Shown one piece after another: positions 1-9,193 of a stretch of DNA of 64,000 nt. Numbering within the stretch: the stretch's first letter is position 1; each line of letters begins with the position of its first letter. Where the stretch lies: positions 42,362 through 106,361 of the forward strand of contig JAYTOP010000011.1 of assembly GCA_043747745.1 (NCBI GenBank), given 5' to 3'. The stretch is from SZAS-103 sp043747745. Lineage in GTDB: Bacteria > Pseudomonadota > Gammaproteobacteria > Xanthomonadales > Xanthomonadaceae. The notes below the pieces were generated by a model. That model ran no database searches. It was not told where the DNA came from and saw only the letters and a list, made by a program, of their open reading frames with translations. The translations under genes were made by a program, and so were the position numbers.

Positions 1-414
1 GATTTCGACCGCGACTGGTACGGCTTCCCGGATCTCGATGGTCGCGGCTTCAAGCTCGCCCACGATACCCACGGCGAAGCCATCGACCCCGACAGCACGG
101 AACGCTTGCCGAGCGCGGCGCGCATCGCGCACGCTCGTGAATTTCTCGCACTGCGGTTTCCCGCCCTGGCCTCGGCGCCGCTGCTCGGTGCGGAAGTCTG
201 CCCATACGAAAACACCTCGAATGGCGACTTCGTGATCGATCGCCATCCCGCATTCGAAAACGTCTGGATCGCAGGCGGCGGCTCCGGGCATGGCTTCAAG
301 CACGGGCCTGCGGTCGGCGACTACCTTGCCGAACGCATGCTCAACGATGGGCCAATCGAGCCGCGATTCAGTGTTGCTTCGAAGACGACGGAGCAGAAAC
401 GCGAGGTGCACTGA
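1..414 (+). CDS. FAD-dependent oxidoreductase (DAO / sarcosine oxidase type), C-terminal part
   Basis: The reading frame is open from the first base and stops at 412-414, so only the last 137 residues are present. They carry the C-terminal signature of the D-amino-acid oxidase / monomeric sarcosine oxidase family. This includes a G-x-E-x-C-x-Y segment near residues 64-71, which resembles the region holding the cysteine that links covalently to FAD in sarcosine oxidases, and the glycine-rich IAGGGSGHGFKHGPAVG stretch that closes the FAD site. Such enzymes oxidise secondary or N-methyl amines with oxygen to give hydrogen peroxide. The substrate cannot be told from this fragment. The gene faces the M1 peptidase gene tail to tail. 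Confidence 0.8.
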   Translation, partial: DFDRDWYGFPDLDGRGFKLAHDTHGEAIDPDSTERLPSAARIAHAREFLALRFPALASAPLLGAEVCPYENTSNGDFVIDRHPAFENVWIAGGGSGHGFKHGPAVGDYLAERMLNDGPIEPRFSVASKTTEQKREVH

Positions 415-506
415 GCAAAGGGATCACCCGAGTGACGTTGACCAGCTCCGCCACTGGAAGCCACTGGATCGATCAGGCGAACAGAAGCGTGTGTCGCACG
501 CGACAT

Positions 507-3161
507 TCACTCTGAGCCCTTGTTCAACCACGCGTCGATCGCGGGCAGGCGCTGGTTGCGAACCTTGATGCGATAGGCGATGTCCGCGATGGATGTGTCG
601 GCGTCGCGGCGCGAACTCGCGGCGATGTGGGCTTTGGCAAAGGCCTTGATCTTGTCGATCATCGCTGGATCCAGCGAATGATCGCCCAACGCCGGATAGT
701 AGAGGCTGCGCGAGGACGCCTCGACCTTGCCATCCACCTGGGTCAGGTGCGCCGTAGCGAAATCGAAGGCGAGCGCCGGATGCAATCGCGAAACGCCGAC
801 GATCATCCCGGCGCTGTTGGTTGCACCCGGCTCCTTGGTGATCGAAAGAACCAGCGAGCGGCGTGCAAGCGATGCGTCCTCGGTCGAGGACAGCAGCGCA
901 TACAGTTCGTCCTTGATCAGTGGCGTCTTCTCCGCACGCGCGGCGGCATGCAACTGGCCCCATGTCGCGGCATCGGCATGCCGCGCGACCACTGCGAGGA
1001 CGATCTTGTGCAGTGCTGCCGGCATCGCGCCCGGATCGGATGGCTGCGTGGCGTAGCGGCGGCGCGCTTCGGCGATCACCGCCGGGTCGCCCAGCGCGCT
1101 CAGCGCATGGATCAGGTCGCTGCGCAGATTCGTCATCGGATCGGATTCGTCGGTATGCGCGATCCAGCCGACCTTGTCGAATACCGGCGCAAGGCGGGCG
1201 ATGGCAAATGCGCGAAACGTCGCCTGACGCACCGGATCGCCGTCGTAGAACGCGTCGATAGCCTGAAAGTCGCCAGCGATATCGCCCCAGATCTGCGGAT
1301 CGGCATCGACGGGCGTCGCCTGCGCGAGGTCGAAGTAATCCGTAGCGGGCTGCAATCCGGCCATTCCGAGCGCCCACGCATCGTTCATGACACCAAGTTG
1401 ATCGATCGGCGCGAGTTTGGCGAAGCTGTCCTTGATCGCCGCTATTTGTGCCGGTGCGTACAGCGTGCGGTAGTAACCACTCTGGCCTGCATTGACGATG
1501 ATGGCTCCGCACCCTGGCACGTTGAGCGTGGCCTTTCCTGCAGTCACAAGCGTTCGCGCAGATGCGGAATTGCCCACGACTTGTGCGATCACCGGCACGC
1601 GCCACGCCAGCGGCGTCTTGTCCGGACGATCCTTGGTGAACTCGCCCTGGCTGAGTATCAGCGTGGTCTTGCCTGCCGTGCAGGTGGCCTGTTCGACGCG
1701 GATCATCGGTACGCCCGGTTGCAAGGTGAAGTCGTGGGCGATGGCGGTGATCGGTTTCCCTGCGGACGCTTCGACCTCACGCCAGAGATCGTCGGTCACT
1801 GTATTGCCGTAGGCATGCGCCTTCACGTAGCGACGCACACCGTCGCGCCACGCATCCGAGCCGACGTAGCTTTCCAGCATGCGGATGACCGCCTCGCCTT
1901 TCGCATACGTGATGGAATCGAAAGCCTGGCTTGCCTGCTCCACCGTCTGGACATGTTGCACGACCGGATGCGTGGTCGCGACGGCATCGCGATCCATCGC
2001 GCCCTCGCGCACGCCCACTTCCTCCAATGCGGTGTTCCATTCCGGATGCAGCTTCTGGGTGACGCGGCCTTCCATCCACGAAGCGAAACCCTCGTTGAGC
2101 CAGAGGTCGTCCCACCAGCGCATCGTTACCAGGTCGCCGAACCATTGATGCGCCATTTCGTGCGCCTGGGTCGCGAACACGTTCTGCTTGTCGGACTGGG
2201 TGGAGATCGTCGGGTCGAGCAGCAGTCCATATTCGAAGGTGTAGATCGCGCCCCAGTTCTCCATCGCGCCGAAGAATTCGCTGGTGCCCGGCGAGGCGAT
2301 GTTGTCGAGCTTCGGCAACGGATACGGCGTGCCGAAATAGTCGTTGTACTCGCGCAGGATCGACTGCGACGATTCCAGCGCGAAGGCGGCCTGCGGCAGC
2401 AAGCCCTTGCGGGTGACGACGCCGACCTCGGTGCCATCGACCATCGCAGTCGCGCGCTCGAAGTCGCCGAGGGCGAAGAACAGCAGGTAGGTGGACATCT
2501 GCGGCGACTGTTCGAAGCGCACGCGCGTGCGGCCATCGCCAAGATCCATCCGCTGCGCGACCGGCATGTTGCTGATCGCCATCTGCGCACTCGGCACGGT
2601 GACGGTGAGATCGAAGGTCGCCTTGTACGCGGGCTCGTCCCAGCAAGGAATGAATCGCCGCGCGTCGGAATTCTCGAACTGCGTGTACAACGCACGCTGC
2701 CTGCCGGCCTTGGTGTCGTAGTCGATCGCGAACAGGCCATTGGCCTGGGTAACGATCCTGCCTGCGTACTCCATCGCGAGCTGGTAACTGCCCGGGGCGA
2801 CGGCCTTGTTGAAGGTGAACGTCGCGGTCTGCGCATTGGCATCCACATGCACCCTGGCGAACGAGGCTTTGCCGTTCGCCGATGAAAGACCGACCTGCGC
2901 GAAGGTCATGTCGAGCGCGTTGAGGGTGATGGTATGGGTCGGGCGCAGCACGTCGATAGCGACAGTCACCTTGCCCTTGAACCGCATCTTCGCGGCATCC
3001 GGCGCGATCGCCACGGCGTAATGCGTCGGGCGCACGGTGCGCGGCAACTGGGTCGTGGCCTGACCGGCGTCGGTCGCGTCCCCGGTCGCCGCTTGCGCGA
3101 CAGGAACTGCGGAAACTCCAGCGAGTGCCAGCACGATGGCGATTCCCAGGATGCGACGCAT
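507..3161 (-). CDS. Secreted M1 family zinc metallo-aminopeptidase
   Basis: The protein has 884 residues and starts with a signal peptide (MRRILG, a hydrophobic core, then VAQA), so it should act in the periplasm or outside the cell. The exopeptidase motif GAMEN lies at about residues 298-302. The zinc site HEMAH lies at 334-338, with the third ligand Glu at about 357 in WLNEGF. The C-terminal half has the long ERAP/PepN-type helical domain. The family removes N-terminal residues from peptides. An in-frame ATG at 3173 also exists, but a GAGG sits six bases before the ATG at 3161, which also puts the start right at the signal peptide. The gene stands alone and is convergent with the oxidoreductase fragment. 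A second, shorter M1 enzyme lies at 24454-26424. Confidence 0.93.
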   Translation of the reverse strand: MRRILGIAIVLALAGVSAVPVAQAATGDATDAGQATTQLPRTVRPTHYAVAIAPDAAKMRFKGKVTVAIDVLRPTHTITLNALDMTFAQVGLSSANGKASFARVHVDANAQTATFTFNKAVAPGSYQLAMEYAGRIVTQANGLFAIDYDTKAGRQRALYTQFENSDARRFIPCWDEPAYKATFDLTVTVPSAQMAISNMPVAQRMDLGDGRTRVRFEQSPQMSTYLLFFALGDFERATAMVDGTEVGVVTRKGLLPQAAFALESSQSILREYNDYFGTPYPLPKLDNIASPGTSEFFGAMENWGAIYTFEYGLLLDPTISTQSDKQNVFATQAHEMAHQWFGDLVTMRWWDDLWLNEGFASWMEGRVTQKLHPEWNTALEEVGVREGAMDRDAVATTHPVVQHVQTVEQASQAFDSITYAKGEAVIRMLESYVGSDAWRDGVRRYVKAHAYGNTVTDDLWREVEASAGKPITAIAHDFTLQPGVPMIRVEQATCTAGKTTLILSQGEFTKDRPDKTPLAWRVPVIAQVVGNSASARTLVTAGKATLNVPGCGAIIVNAGQSGYYRTLYAPAQIAAIKDSFAKLAPIDQLGVMNDAWALGMAGLQPATDYFDLAQATPVDADPQIWGDIAGDFQAIDAFYDGDPVRQATFRAFAIARLAPVFDKVGWIAHTDESDPMTNLRSDLIHALSALGDPAVIAEARRRYATQPSDPGAMPAALHKIVLAVVARHADAATWGQLHAAARAEKTPLIKDELYALLSSTEDASLARRSLVLSITKEPGATNSAGMIVGVSRLHPALAFDFATAHLTQVDGKVEASSRSLYYPALGDHSLDPAMIDKIKAFAKAHIAASSRRDADTSIADIAYRIKVRNQRLPAIDAWLNKGSE

Positions 3162-3268
3162 GCAATACCTCATGGAAAGAATTGGATCGGAACATCTGCG
3201 CGCATGCTTGGCCGTGAACGGCGCGCCCAAGCGACAAGTAGATCATGGACTGTCTCGCGGCCCGACCC

Positions 3269-6200
3269 TTACGCAACCGCATCGGGCGGTCGCGGCGTCT
3301 GTGCACTCACCAATGCGTGCAGTGTTTCATCGAACGGCAACGGACGCCCGAGCAGGAAACCCTGCACTTCGTCGCAGCCGCGTGCACGCAACCATTCCAG
3401 CTGCTGCACGGTTTCCACGCCTTCGGCGACCGTACTCAAGCCCAGGCTGCGCGCTAGCTGGATGATCGTTGCGCAGATCGCTTCGTCGTCCTTGTCGCGG
3501 CCGAGGTCGCTCACGAACGAGCGGTCGATCTTCAGCCGGTCGATCGGCAGCCGCTTGAGGTAGGCCAGCGACGAGTAGCCCGTGCCGAAGTCGTCGACCG
3601 CGATGCTCACGCCCAACGCGTCGAGGCGTTGCATGGTGTCGATCGCGATTTCCGGCGCGACCATGATGACGCTCTCGGTCAGCTCGAGCTCGAGCACGCC
3701 TTTCGGCAGCGCGTGGACTTCCATCGCATTGCGCACGTCCTCGTACAGGCTCTGCTGGAACTGCACGGCAGACACGTTCACCGCGATGCGCAGGTGGCCG
3801 AATCCTGCCGCCGCCAGTTGCGCGTAGTGACGCGCCGCTTCGTTCAGCACCCAACGTCCGAGCAGCACGATCAGGCCGCTGTCCTCGCAGACGCCGATGA
3901 ATTGCTCGGGCGCGATCAGACCGCGCTCCGGACGCTGCCAGCGCAGCAACGCCTCCAGTCCGACCGCCGCACCATCGCGACCGAACAGTGGCTGGAACGC
4001 GAGACGGAACTCCTCGCGCTGCAATGCATCGCGCAAGGCCGAGACCAAGTGCAGACGTTCGTTGATGTCGGCATCGAAATCCGCGTGGTAGGCGACCGCG
4101 CGATTGCGCCCCTGCTGCTTGGCCTGGTACATCGCCATGTCCGCTTTCTTGAGCAGGGTTTCGGCGTCCACGCCAGCATCGGGATAGCGGCAATAGCCGA
4201 TGCTCGCGGTGACGTAATGCGGCGCCCCGGCGATGTCTACCGGTTGCGCGAGCGCGGCGCTGATCCGCTCGATCACGCGACCGACACCATCCTCGTCGAT
4301 CTGCTCGGTGAGGATCACCACGAACTCATCGCCACCGAAACGTCCCAATGTATCGGGGCTGCGCACGGCTTTCTCGAAACGCTGTGCGACCACGCGCAAC
4401 ACCTCGTCGCCCGCGCTGTGGCCCATGCTGTCGTTGATCAACTTGAATTCGTCAAGGTCCACGAACAGCACGCCGACGCCGCGCCCGTTGATGTCGGCGT
4501 TGCGGATGCCCTGCTGCAGTCGGTCGAACAGCAGTTGGCGATTCGGCAGCCCGGTGAGTTCGTCGTAGGTGGCGCGATAGGCGAGTTGCTCGAGGATCTG
4601 CTGGCGTTCGCTGACATCCGACTGGATGCTCACGTAGTGGGTCAGCTCGCCGGCCGCATCGCGCACCGGCGCGAGATGGAAATCGTTCCAGAAAGATTCG
4701 CCATCCTTGCGTCGGTCGCGCAACAGCGCGCGGGTTTCGCGCTGCTCGACGAGGGCCTGGCGAATCGCCGCGAATCCGGGCTCGTCCGCGTCGCTCACGT
4801 CCAGGAATCGGCAGCGGGTGCCGATGATGTCCGCCGCCGAATAGCCGCTCATTTTTTCGAATGCGCGATTGACGTAAACCGCCGGCAAGTCCGGCTGGCG
4901 CGCGTCGGCAATCAGGATGCTGTTGTCGGCCGATTCCACTGCGCGCCGGAACAGCCGCAGGTCGGCTTCGTCGCGATGCTTCTGGGTCACGTCGAGCATG
5001 CCGCCGACCATGCGGATCGCGCGGCCGTGCGCATCGCGAAGGATCAGGGCGCGGTCGAGCACTTCGACATAACTGCCGTCCTTGCGATGCAGGCGATAGG
5101 TTTCCTCCCACTCGGTCGCGTCGGATCCGATCGCGCGATCGAGACTCCCGATGACGCGCTCACGATCGTCAGGATGGACCACCGTATTCACCGCATGCCG
5201 CGTCGAACCGATTTCATCGCGGCCATAGCCGAACAGCGCATACGCATTGTCGCTGCGCCAGGTCGCACCGGCCTGCAGGTCCCAGTCCCAGATCGCATCG
5301 CTGGTCGCGCGCGCAACGAGCTGGAAGCGTTGCTCGCTGCGTTCGCGTTCGGTTACGTCCAGCGCCAGCACCAGCCGCGCTGGACGGTCCTCGAACAGGA
5401 TATCGCGGGTGTGGATGGCCGCACGCAAGCGGCTACCGTCCATGCGCAGGTGCGTCCATACCCGCCCTTGCTCGCGCTCCTGCTTGCCAAGTTGGGCGAT
5501 CGCCGCCACGGCGGCAGCGTCTTCTGGTGGACGGATATCGAGCACGGTCATGGCCAGCAATTCCTCGCGCGAGTAACCGTAACTCGCGAGCGCCGCGTCG
5601 TTGACCGCGAGGAAGCGCAACGATGTGCGGTCGAACACCCACATCGGCAGCGGATTGTGCTCGAACAGGAAACGGTATTCGTCCTGCGCCTTGCGCAACT
5701 GGTCGCGCACATCGACCAGTTCGGTGATGTCCTGCTGGACGCCGCGCAGCATGCGGTGTCCGGGCCTGCGGTCGGCCCATTCGGCACGCGCATACACCCA
5801 GCGCACGGCACCATCCGGGCGAACGATGCGGTATTGGGTCTCGTCGAGCTTGCCGTCGCCGAGCGCACGACCCAGATAACCGCTCATGCGCTCGCGATCG
5901 TCCGGGTGCATATACGCAGAAATCTCTTCGATCCGGAACGGACCGTCGCGCGGCGCCACTCCGCAGATCGCGTAGATTTCCGGCGACCAGGTCACTTCGC
6001 CGGCCTCCAGGTTCCAGCTCCAGTCGCCGAGCTTGGCGATCCGTCGCGCTTCCTCGCCGCGCAACGATTGTTCGCGCAACTCCTCGAACAGTTGTGCCTG
6101 CCGCGCGTGGCTCCGCGCGAACGCACGGCTGACCCAAAACCACAGCACGCCGAGCAGCAACGCGCCGCCGAAGCTGGTCACCGCGAACCGCCACCACAAT

Positions 6201-7021
6201 TCCAGAATATGACGGCGCGCGATGCCAACGACGACGATCACCGGCGAATGCGGAATGCGTCGGAACACGAACTGCCGCTGGATGCCGTCGAAAGGGCTCG
6301 TCTCGATGAACCGGCCCGAGACCTGATCCTGGAGCGGACTCTCGAAGAGCTGGGCGCGTTTCGGGCGCGTTCCCGCGTAGCGCTGGTTGTCCTTCGAGCG
6401 CGCGAGCAGGACATGGTCTGTGTGCAGCAGGTTGAGCACGCCGTCCTTGCCGAGGTCGTATCCCGACAGCACGTCGGCAAACCAGTCGATGTCGACGCGC
6501 GCACCCACGCGCCAGCCTTGCAAACCATCCCATGCCACAGGCACGACCCAATGCGAGACCGGCGCGATGCGCACGGGTACGCCAATGGTCAGGCCGGAGG
6601 GGCGTGCATCCAGGGCCGGCGGCGGCAACCAGCTGGCGTCCGCAGGGCGGCCCTGTGTGTCCATGCCGTGTCCGTCATGGTCCAGCACGATATCGGCGAG
6701 GACAGCTCCGTGTTCACCGGTCGGCGGGTGCACCGGGCTTCCTGCCGATGCGATTGAAGCGGCATCTTCCGCAACCTCGCGCATCGCGCCAGCGAGCGAT
6801 GCGAGTCGCTCGCCCAGCTGCCGCTGGATGGACTGCGCGACGACGTCAGCGCGCTCAGCCGAAGCATCGTTCTCGCGACTGAAGTCGTACCAGAGCAGCA
6901 CCGCGAACAGGATCGGCAGCAACAAGGACAGGCACAACCCGATGAACACCAGGCTGCGCGGTCCGGTCGGAATCGTTCCGCGCAGGCGTGCCGCATCGCG
7001 AGCGTCTGTCGCGTCCTTCAT
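3269..7021 (-). CDS. Membrane PAS/LOV-like GGDEF-EAL c-di-GMP signalling protein
   Basis: The protein has 1250 residues: transmembrane segment about 24-45, a periplasmic sensor region about 46-275, a second transmembrane segment about 277-297, four PAS/PAC units (about 315-440, 445-560, 565-685, 688-810), then GGDEF and EAL domains. The cyclase signature GGDEF is intact at 896-900, with an RxxD inhibitory site exactly five residues before it (887-890). The phosphodiesterase EAL motif is at 1023-1025, followed by the expected NVS, ELTES and DDFGTGYSSL motifs. Both catalytic halves therefore look active by sequence. The fourth PAS unit resembles a LOV domain, with GTRCRFLD at 734-741 and FWN at 777-779. 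It probably makes or breaks c-di-GMP in response to an external signal plus light, redox or a ligand. The 180 bases upstream of the start hold no other gene. Confidence 0.92.
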   Translation of the reverse strand: MKDATDARDAARLRGTIPTGPRSLVFIGLCLSLLLPILFAVLLWYDFSRENDASAERADVVAQSIQRQLGERLASLAGAMREVAEDAASIASAGSPVHPPTGEHGAVLADIVLDHDGHGMDTQGRPADASWLPPPALDARPSGLTIGVPVRIAPVSHWVVPVAWDGLQGWRVGARVDIDWFADVLSGYDLGKDGVLNLLHTDHVLLARSKDNQRYAGTRPKRAQLFESPLQDQVSGRFIETSPFDGIQRQFVFRRIPHSPVIVVVGIARRHILELWWRFAVTSFGGALLLGVLWFWVSRAFARSHARQAQLFEELREQSLRGEEARRIAKLGDWSWNLEAGEVTWSPEIYAICGVAPRDGPFRIEEISAYMHPDDRERMSGYLGRALGDGKLDETQYRIVRPDGAVRWVYARAEWADRRPGHRMLRGVQQDITELVDVRDQLRKAQDEYRFLFEHNPLPMWVFDRTSLRFLAVNDAALASYGYSREELLAMTVLDIRPPEDAAAVAAIAQLGKQEREQGRVWTHLRMDGSRLRAAIHTRDILFEDRPARLVLALDVTERERSEQRFQLVARATSDAIWDWDLQAGATWRSDNAYALFGYGRDEIGSTRHAVNTVVHPDDRERVIGSLDRAIGSDATEWEETYRLHRKDGSYVEVLDRALILRDAHGRAIRMVGGMLDVTQKHRDEADLRLFRRAVESADNSILIADARQPDLPAVYVNRAFEKMSGYSAADIIGTRCRFLDVSDADEPGFAAIRQALVEQRETRALLRDRRKDGESFWNDFHLAPVRDAAGELTHYVSIQSDVSERQQILEQLAYRATYDELTGLPNRQLLFDRLQQGIRNADINGRGVGVLFVDLDEFKLINDSMGHSAGDEVLRVVAQRFEKAVRSPDTLGRFGGDEFVVILTEQIDEDGVGRVIERISAALAQPVDIAGAPHYVTASIGYCRYPDAGVDAETLLKKADMAMYQAKQQGRNRAVAYHADFDADINERLHLVSALRDALQREEFRLAFQPLFGRDGAAVGLEALLRWQRPERGLIAPEQFIGVCEDSGLIVLLGRWVLNEAARHYAQLAAAGFGHLRIAVNVSAVQFQQSLYEDVRNAMEVHALPKGVLELELTESVIMVAPEIAIDTMQRLDALGVSIAVDDFGTGYSSLAYLKRLPIDRLKIDRSFVSDLGRDKDDEAICATIIQLARSLGLSTVAEGVETVQQLEWLRARGCDEVQGFLLGRPLPFDETLHALVSAQTPRPPDAVA

Positions 7022-7200
7022 GCACCTGTTCCGAAGCGTCGCATCAGGTCGTCCACGTCAGTGCGTTGAATCGACCCGAGTGGACCGATATTCGCTTTCC
7101 CCATGAGGCCGCTTTGCCCACTATGCCCCCAATCGGCTGGCTTGGTAAGCCGTTCGGCGACGGTCGGTGCTTCTCCGGCTAACAGCCTTTCGATCGCCGA

Positions 7201-8244
7201 TCAGGCCAGACGGACGCCCGGTAACGACAACACATATCCGGAACCCATCAGCTGCGACGGCGTGCGATAGCCCGATGGCGCGTCGCCACGCAGCAGGCGT
7301 TCGACGATGCCGAGCGATGCGGTGACGGTCAGTGCGTAACCGTTCGGCGTGACCAGCTGCCGCTTCGCTTCCTTGCCCGCCGCATTGCGCACTTCGCCCC
7401 AGACATGGGTGACGGTGGATTCGCGCTTGTCGTCCGACGGTCCGCGCACCGACTTCTCGATGCGGCGCTTCATGAAGCCCTGCACGAACGACGTGCGCAG
7501 CAACGGTCCGAGCAGGCGCATCCGGCGCACGTTCGCGATCGTCTTTGGCGACACCGCCATATACACCTCGATGTTCGGGATGCCGGTGGTCACGAACGCG
7601 GTATATACGTCGCCCCATGGAATCGTCATCGCACTGCGCGACTGGCCGTCTCGCAAGAAGCTGCGCGACTTCCACGCGAGCGGAACGCGCACGAGCTTGC
7701 CGTCGATACGCGCACGACCGCCGTTGCCGAGGCCTTCGACGCTGGTCTTCGCTGTGCCTGGACTCGGGCCACCGCCGGCCTCGAACGCGAGCACCAGCTG
7801 CGTCGCGTCCGGCAGGTCTTCCTTCAGCATCGCCGACAGGCAATCGGTCGGCACCACGTCGAAACCCGAGCCCGGCAGCACCACGATGCCGCGCTCCTGC
7901 GCGCGCACGTCCTGTGCATGGCAGTGCGCGAACACGTCGATCTCACCGGTGATGTCGAGGTAATGCGCACCGGCCTCGAGGCAGCCTTCGAGCATCGGCG
8001 CGCACGTCGCCGAGAACGGCCCTGCGCAATGCAGCACCAGGCCGATGCCGTCGAGCTGCAGGCGCACCGCGGCCGCATTGGACAGGTCGAACACGCGGTG
8101 CTCGAGGTCGAGCTCCTGCGCGAGCTTCGCAATGGATTCGCTGCGCCCGGCGAGCACCGGCGCGAGTCCGCGCTTCTTCGCTTCGATCGCAATCAGGCGG
8201 CCGGTGTAGCCGTTCGCGCCGTAGATCATCCACGCGCCGCTCAT
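7201..8244 (-). CDS. Saccharopine dehydrogenase-family NADP-binding protein
   Basis: The protein has 347 residues and opens with a Rossmann fold (IYGANGYTGRLIA) typical of the saccharopine dehydrogenase / trans-acting enoyl reductase family. The middle holds further family-like stretches such as HCAGPFS and VVLPGSGFDVVPTDCL. The family reduces or oxidises C-N or enoyl bonds using NAD(P)H, but the substrate here is unknown. Its ATG overlaps the stop of the upstream SDR gene by four bases (ATGA), so the two are almost certainly translated together and may act on the same lipid or amino-acid intermediate. That shared role is inference. Confidence 0.82.
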   Translation of the reverse strand: MSGAWMIYGANGYTGRLIAIEAKKRGLAPVLAGRSESIAKLAQELDLEHRVFDLSNAAAVRLQLDGIGLVLHCAGPFSATCAPMLEGCLEAGAHYLDITGEIDVFAHCHAQDVRAQERGIVVLPGSGFDVVPTDCLSAMLKEDLPDATQLVLAFEAGGGPSPGTAKTSVEGLGNGGRARIDGKLVRVPLAWKSRSFLRDGQSRSAMTIPWGDVYTAFVTTGIPNIEVYMAVSPKTIANVRRMRLLGPLLRTSFVQGFMKRRIEKSVRGPSDDKRESTVTHVWGEVRNAAGKEAKRQLVTPNGYALTVTASLGIVERLLRGDAPSGYRTPSQLMGSGYVLSLPGVRLA

Positions 8245-9041
8245 GGCTTTTTCCCGCCCATCGCGGCGACGGCCTTCACGAGCTTGCGAAAATACAGTTC
8301 CGGGAACAGCCGCTTGATGCGCCAGCGCGTCGGTTCGCTGCGCGTGGGCAGGATCAGGAATTCACCGCGCTTGGTCGCCGCGAACACCTTGTCGGCGACG
8401 GAATCGATAGTGTCCTTGCCGCCGGCCATCATCTTCTCGGCGAACCCCTTCATGCGCTCGCTTCCGCGCCAGTTCTGCAACAGGTTGGTCTGGAAGAACG
8501 CAGGGCACGCGACCGAGACGCTCACGCCGGTGCCATGCACTTCCGCGCGCAACTGCTCCGACAGCGCGACCACGGCTGCCTTGGACACGCCGTAGCTCAT
8601 GATCGACGGCGCTCCCGCGAGTCCGGCGAACGACGCGATGTTGAGGATGCGGCCGCGACCGCGTTCGAGCATGCCGGGCAGGAACGCCCTGCATCCGCGC
8701 ACGACGCCGAGCAGGTTGATCTCGAGCACCTCGCGCCACTCGTCCATCGTGGTGTCGACCATCGCCCCGCCGCTCGCGATGCCGGCGTTGTTCACGAGCA
8801 CGTCGAGTTCGCCGAATTGCGCGTCGATCGCCTGGCGCAGCACGTCGTACTCCATGTCCAGGCCGACATCCATCGCGATCGCGACATGCCCTTCGCCGGG
8901 CAACAACGCCATGGTTTCGCGCGCGCGCTCGAGCACGATGTCCACGCAGGCGATCGCGCAGCCGGCCTTCGCGTAACGTTGCGCAAGTGCGCGGCCGAGG
9001 CCGCTGCCAGCGCCGGTGATCAGGACTTTGCGTTGGGTCAT
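8241..9041 (-). CDS. SDR family oxidoreductase
   Basis: A classical short-chain dehydrogenase of 266 residues. The cofactor motif TGAGSGLGRA lies near residues 10-19, the NNAG motif in VNNAGIAS near 86-93, and the catalytic Y-x3-K as MSYGVSKAA in the middle of the protein. The tail (residues about 240-266, WRIKRLFPELYFRKLVKAV) is basic and may touch membrane or a substrate carrier. It is the first gene of a two-gene operon with the saccharopine-dehydrogenase-like protein. The substrate is not predictable from sequence. Confidence 0.88.
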   Translation of the reverse strand: MTQRKVLITGAGSGLGRALAQRYAKAGCAIACVDIVLERARETMALLPGEGHVAIAMDVGLDMEYDVLRQAIDAQFGELDVLVNNAGIASGGAMVDTTMDEWREVLEINLLGVVRGCRAFLPGMLERGRGRILNIASFAGLAGAPSIMSYGVSKAAVVALSEQLRAEVHGTGVSVSVACPAFFQTNLLQNWRGSERMKGFAEKMMAGGKDTIDSVADKVFAATKRGEFLILPTRSEPTRWRIKRLFPELYFRKLVKAVAAMGGKKP

Positions 9042-9074
9042 CGCCTACCTCTCAAGTCAGGTTCGCCACAGAAG

Positions 9075-9165
9075 ATGCTCAACGTCCCCCTCCCATCCGG
9101 AAAAGGAAGCTGGAGGTCGGGTGAGGGGCTTTCAGCCGTCGCCACTCCAGCACGTGGTAGCGTTT
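9075..9165. repeat. C-rich/G-rich dispersed repeat in a divergent gap
   Basis: The gap between two divergent SDR genes contains a CCCCCTCCCATCC block followed about 35 bases later by a GGTGAGGGGCT block. The two blocks can pair imperfectly. The same vocabulary (CCCCTCTCCC, GGTGAGGGGC, GAGAGGGG) recurs at 19910-20112 and 61889-62006, so this appears to be one copy of a dispersed intergenic family. It lies where the promoters of both SDR genes must be. Confidence 0.5.
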
Positions 9166-9193
9166 CCAGCATACAACGCACAGGGTGAAGGGT

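Noticed and set aside
424..1605. A long reading frame inside and overlapping the M1 aminopeptidase gene
   Set aside because: It runs in a shadow frame on the same strand as the peptidase, is rich in Arg/Ala as GC-rich shadow frames are, and shows no domain.
3629..6757. A 1042-codon open frame opposite the GGDEF-EAL gene
   Set aside because: It mirrors a well-supported gene on the other strand. Its composition (His/Arg/Ala-rich, no motifs) is that of an antisense shadow.
7022..7200. Riboswitch or small RNA in the gap before the GGDEF-EAL gene
   Set aside because: Only a weak GGCTTGGTAAGCC hairpin was seen, with no conserved aptamer words or terminator.
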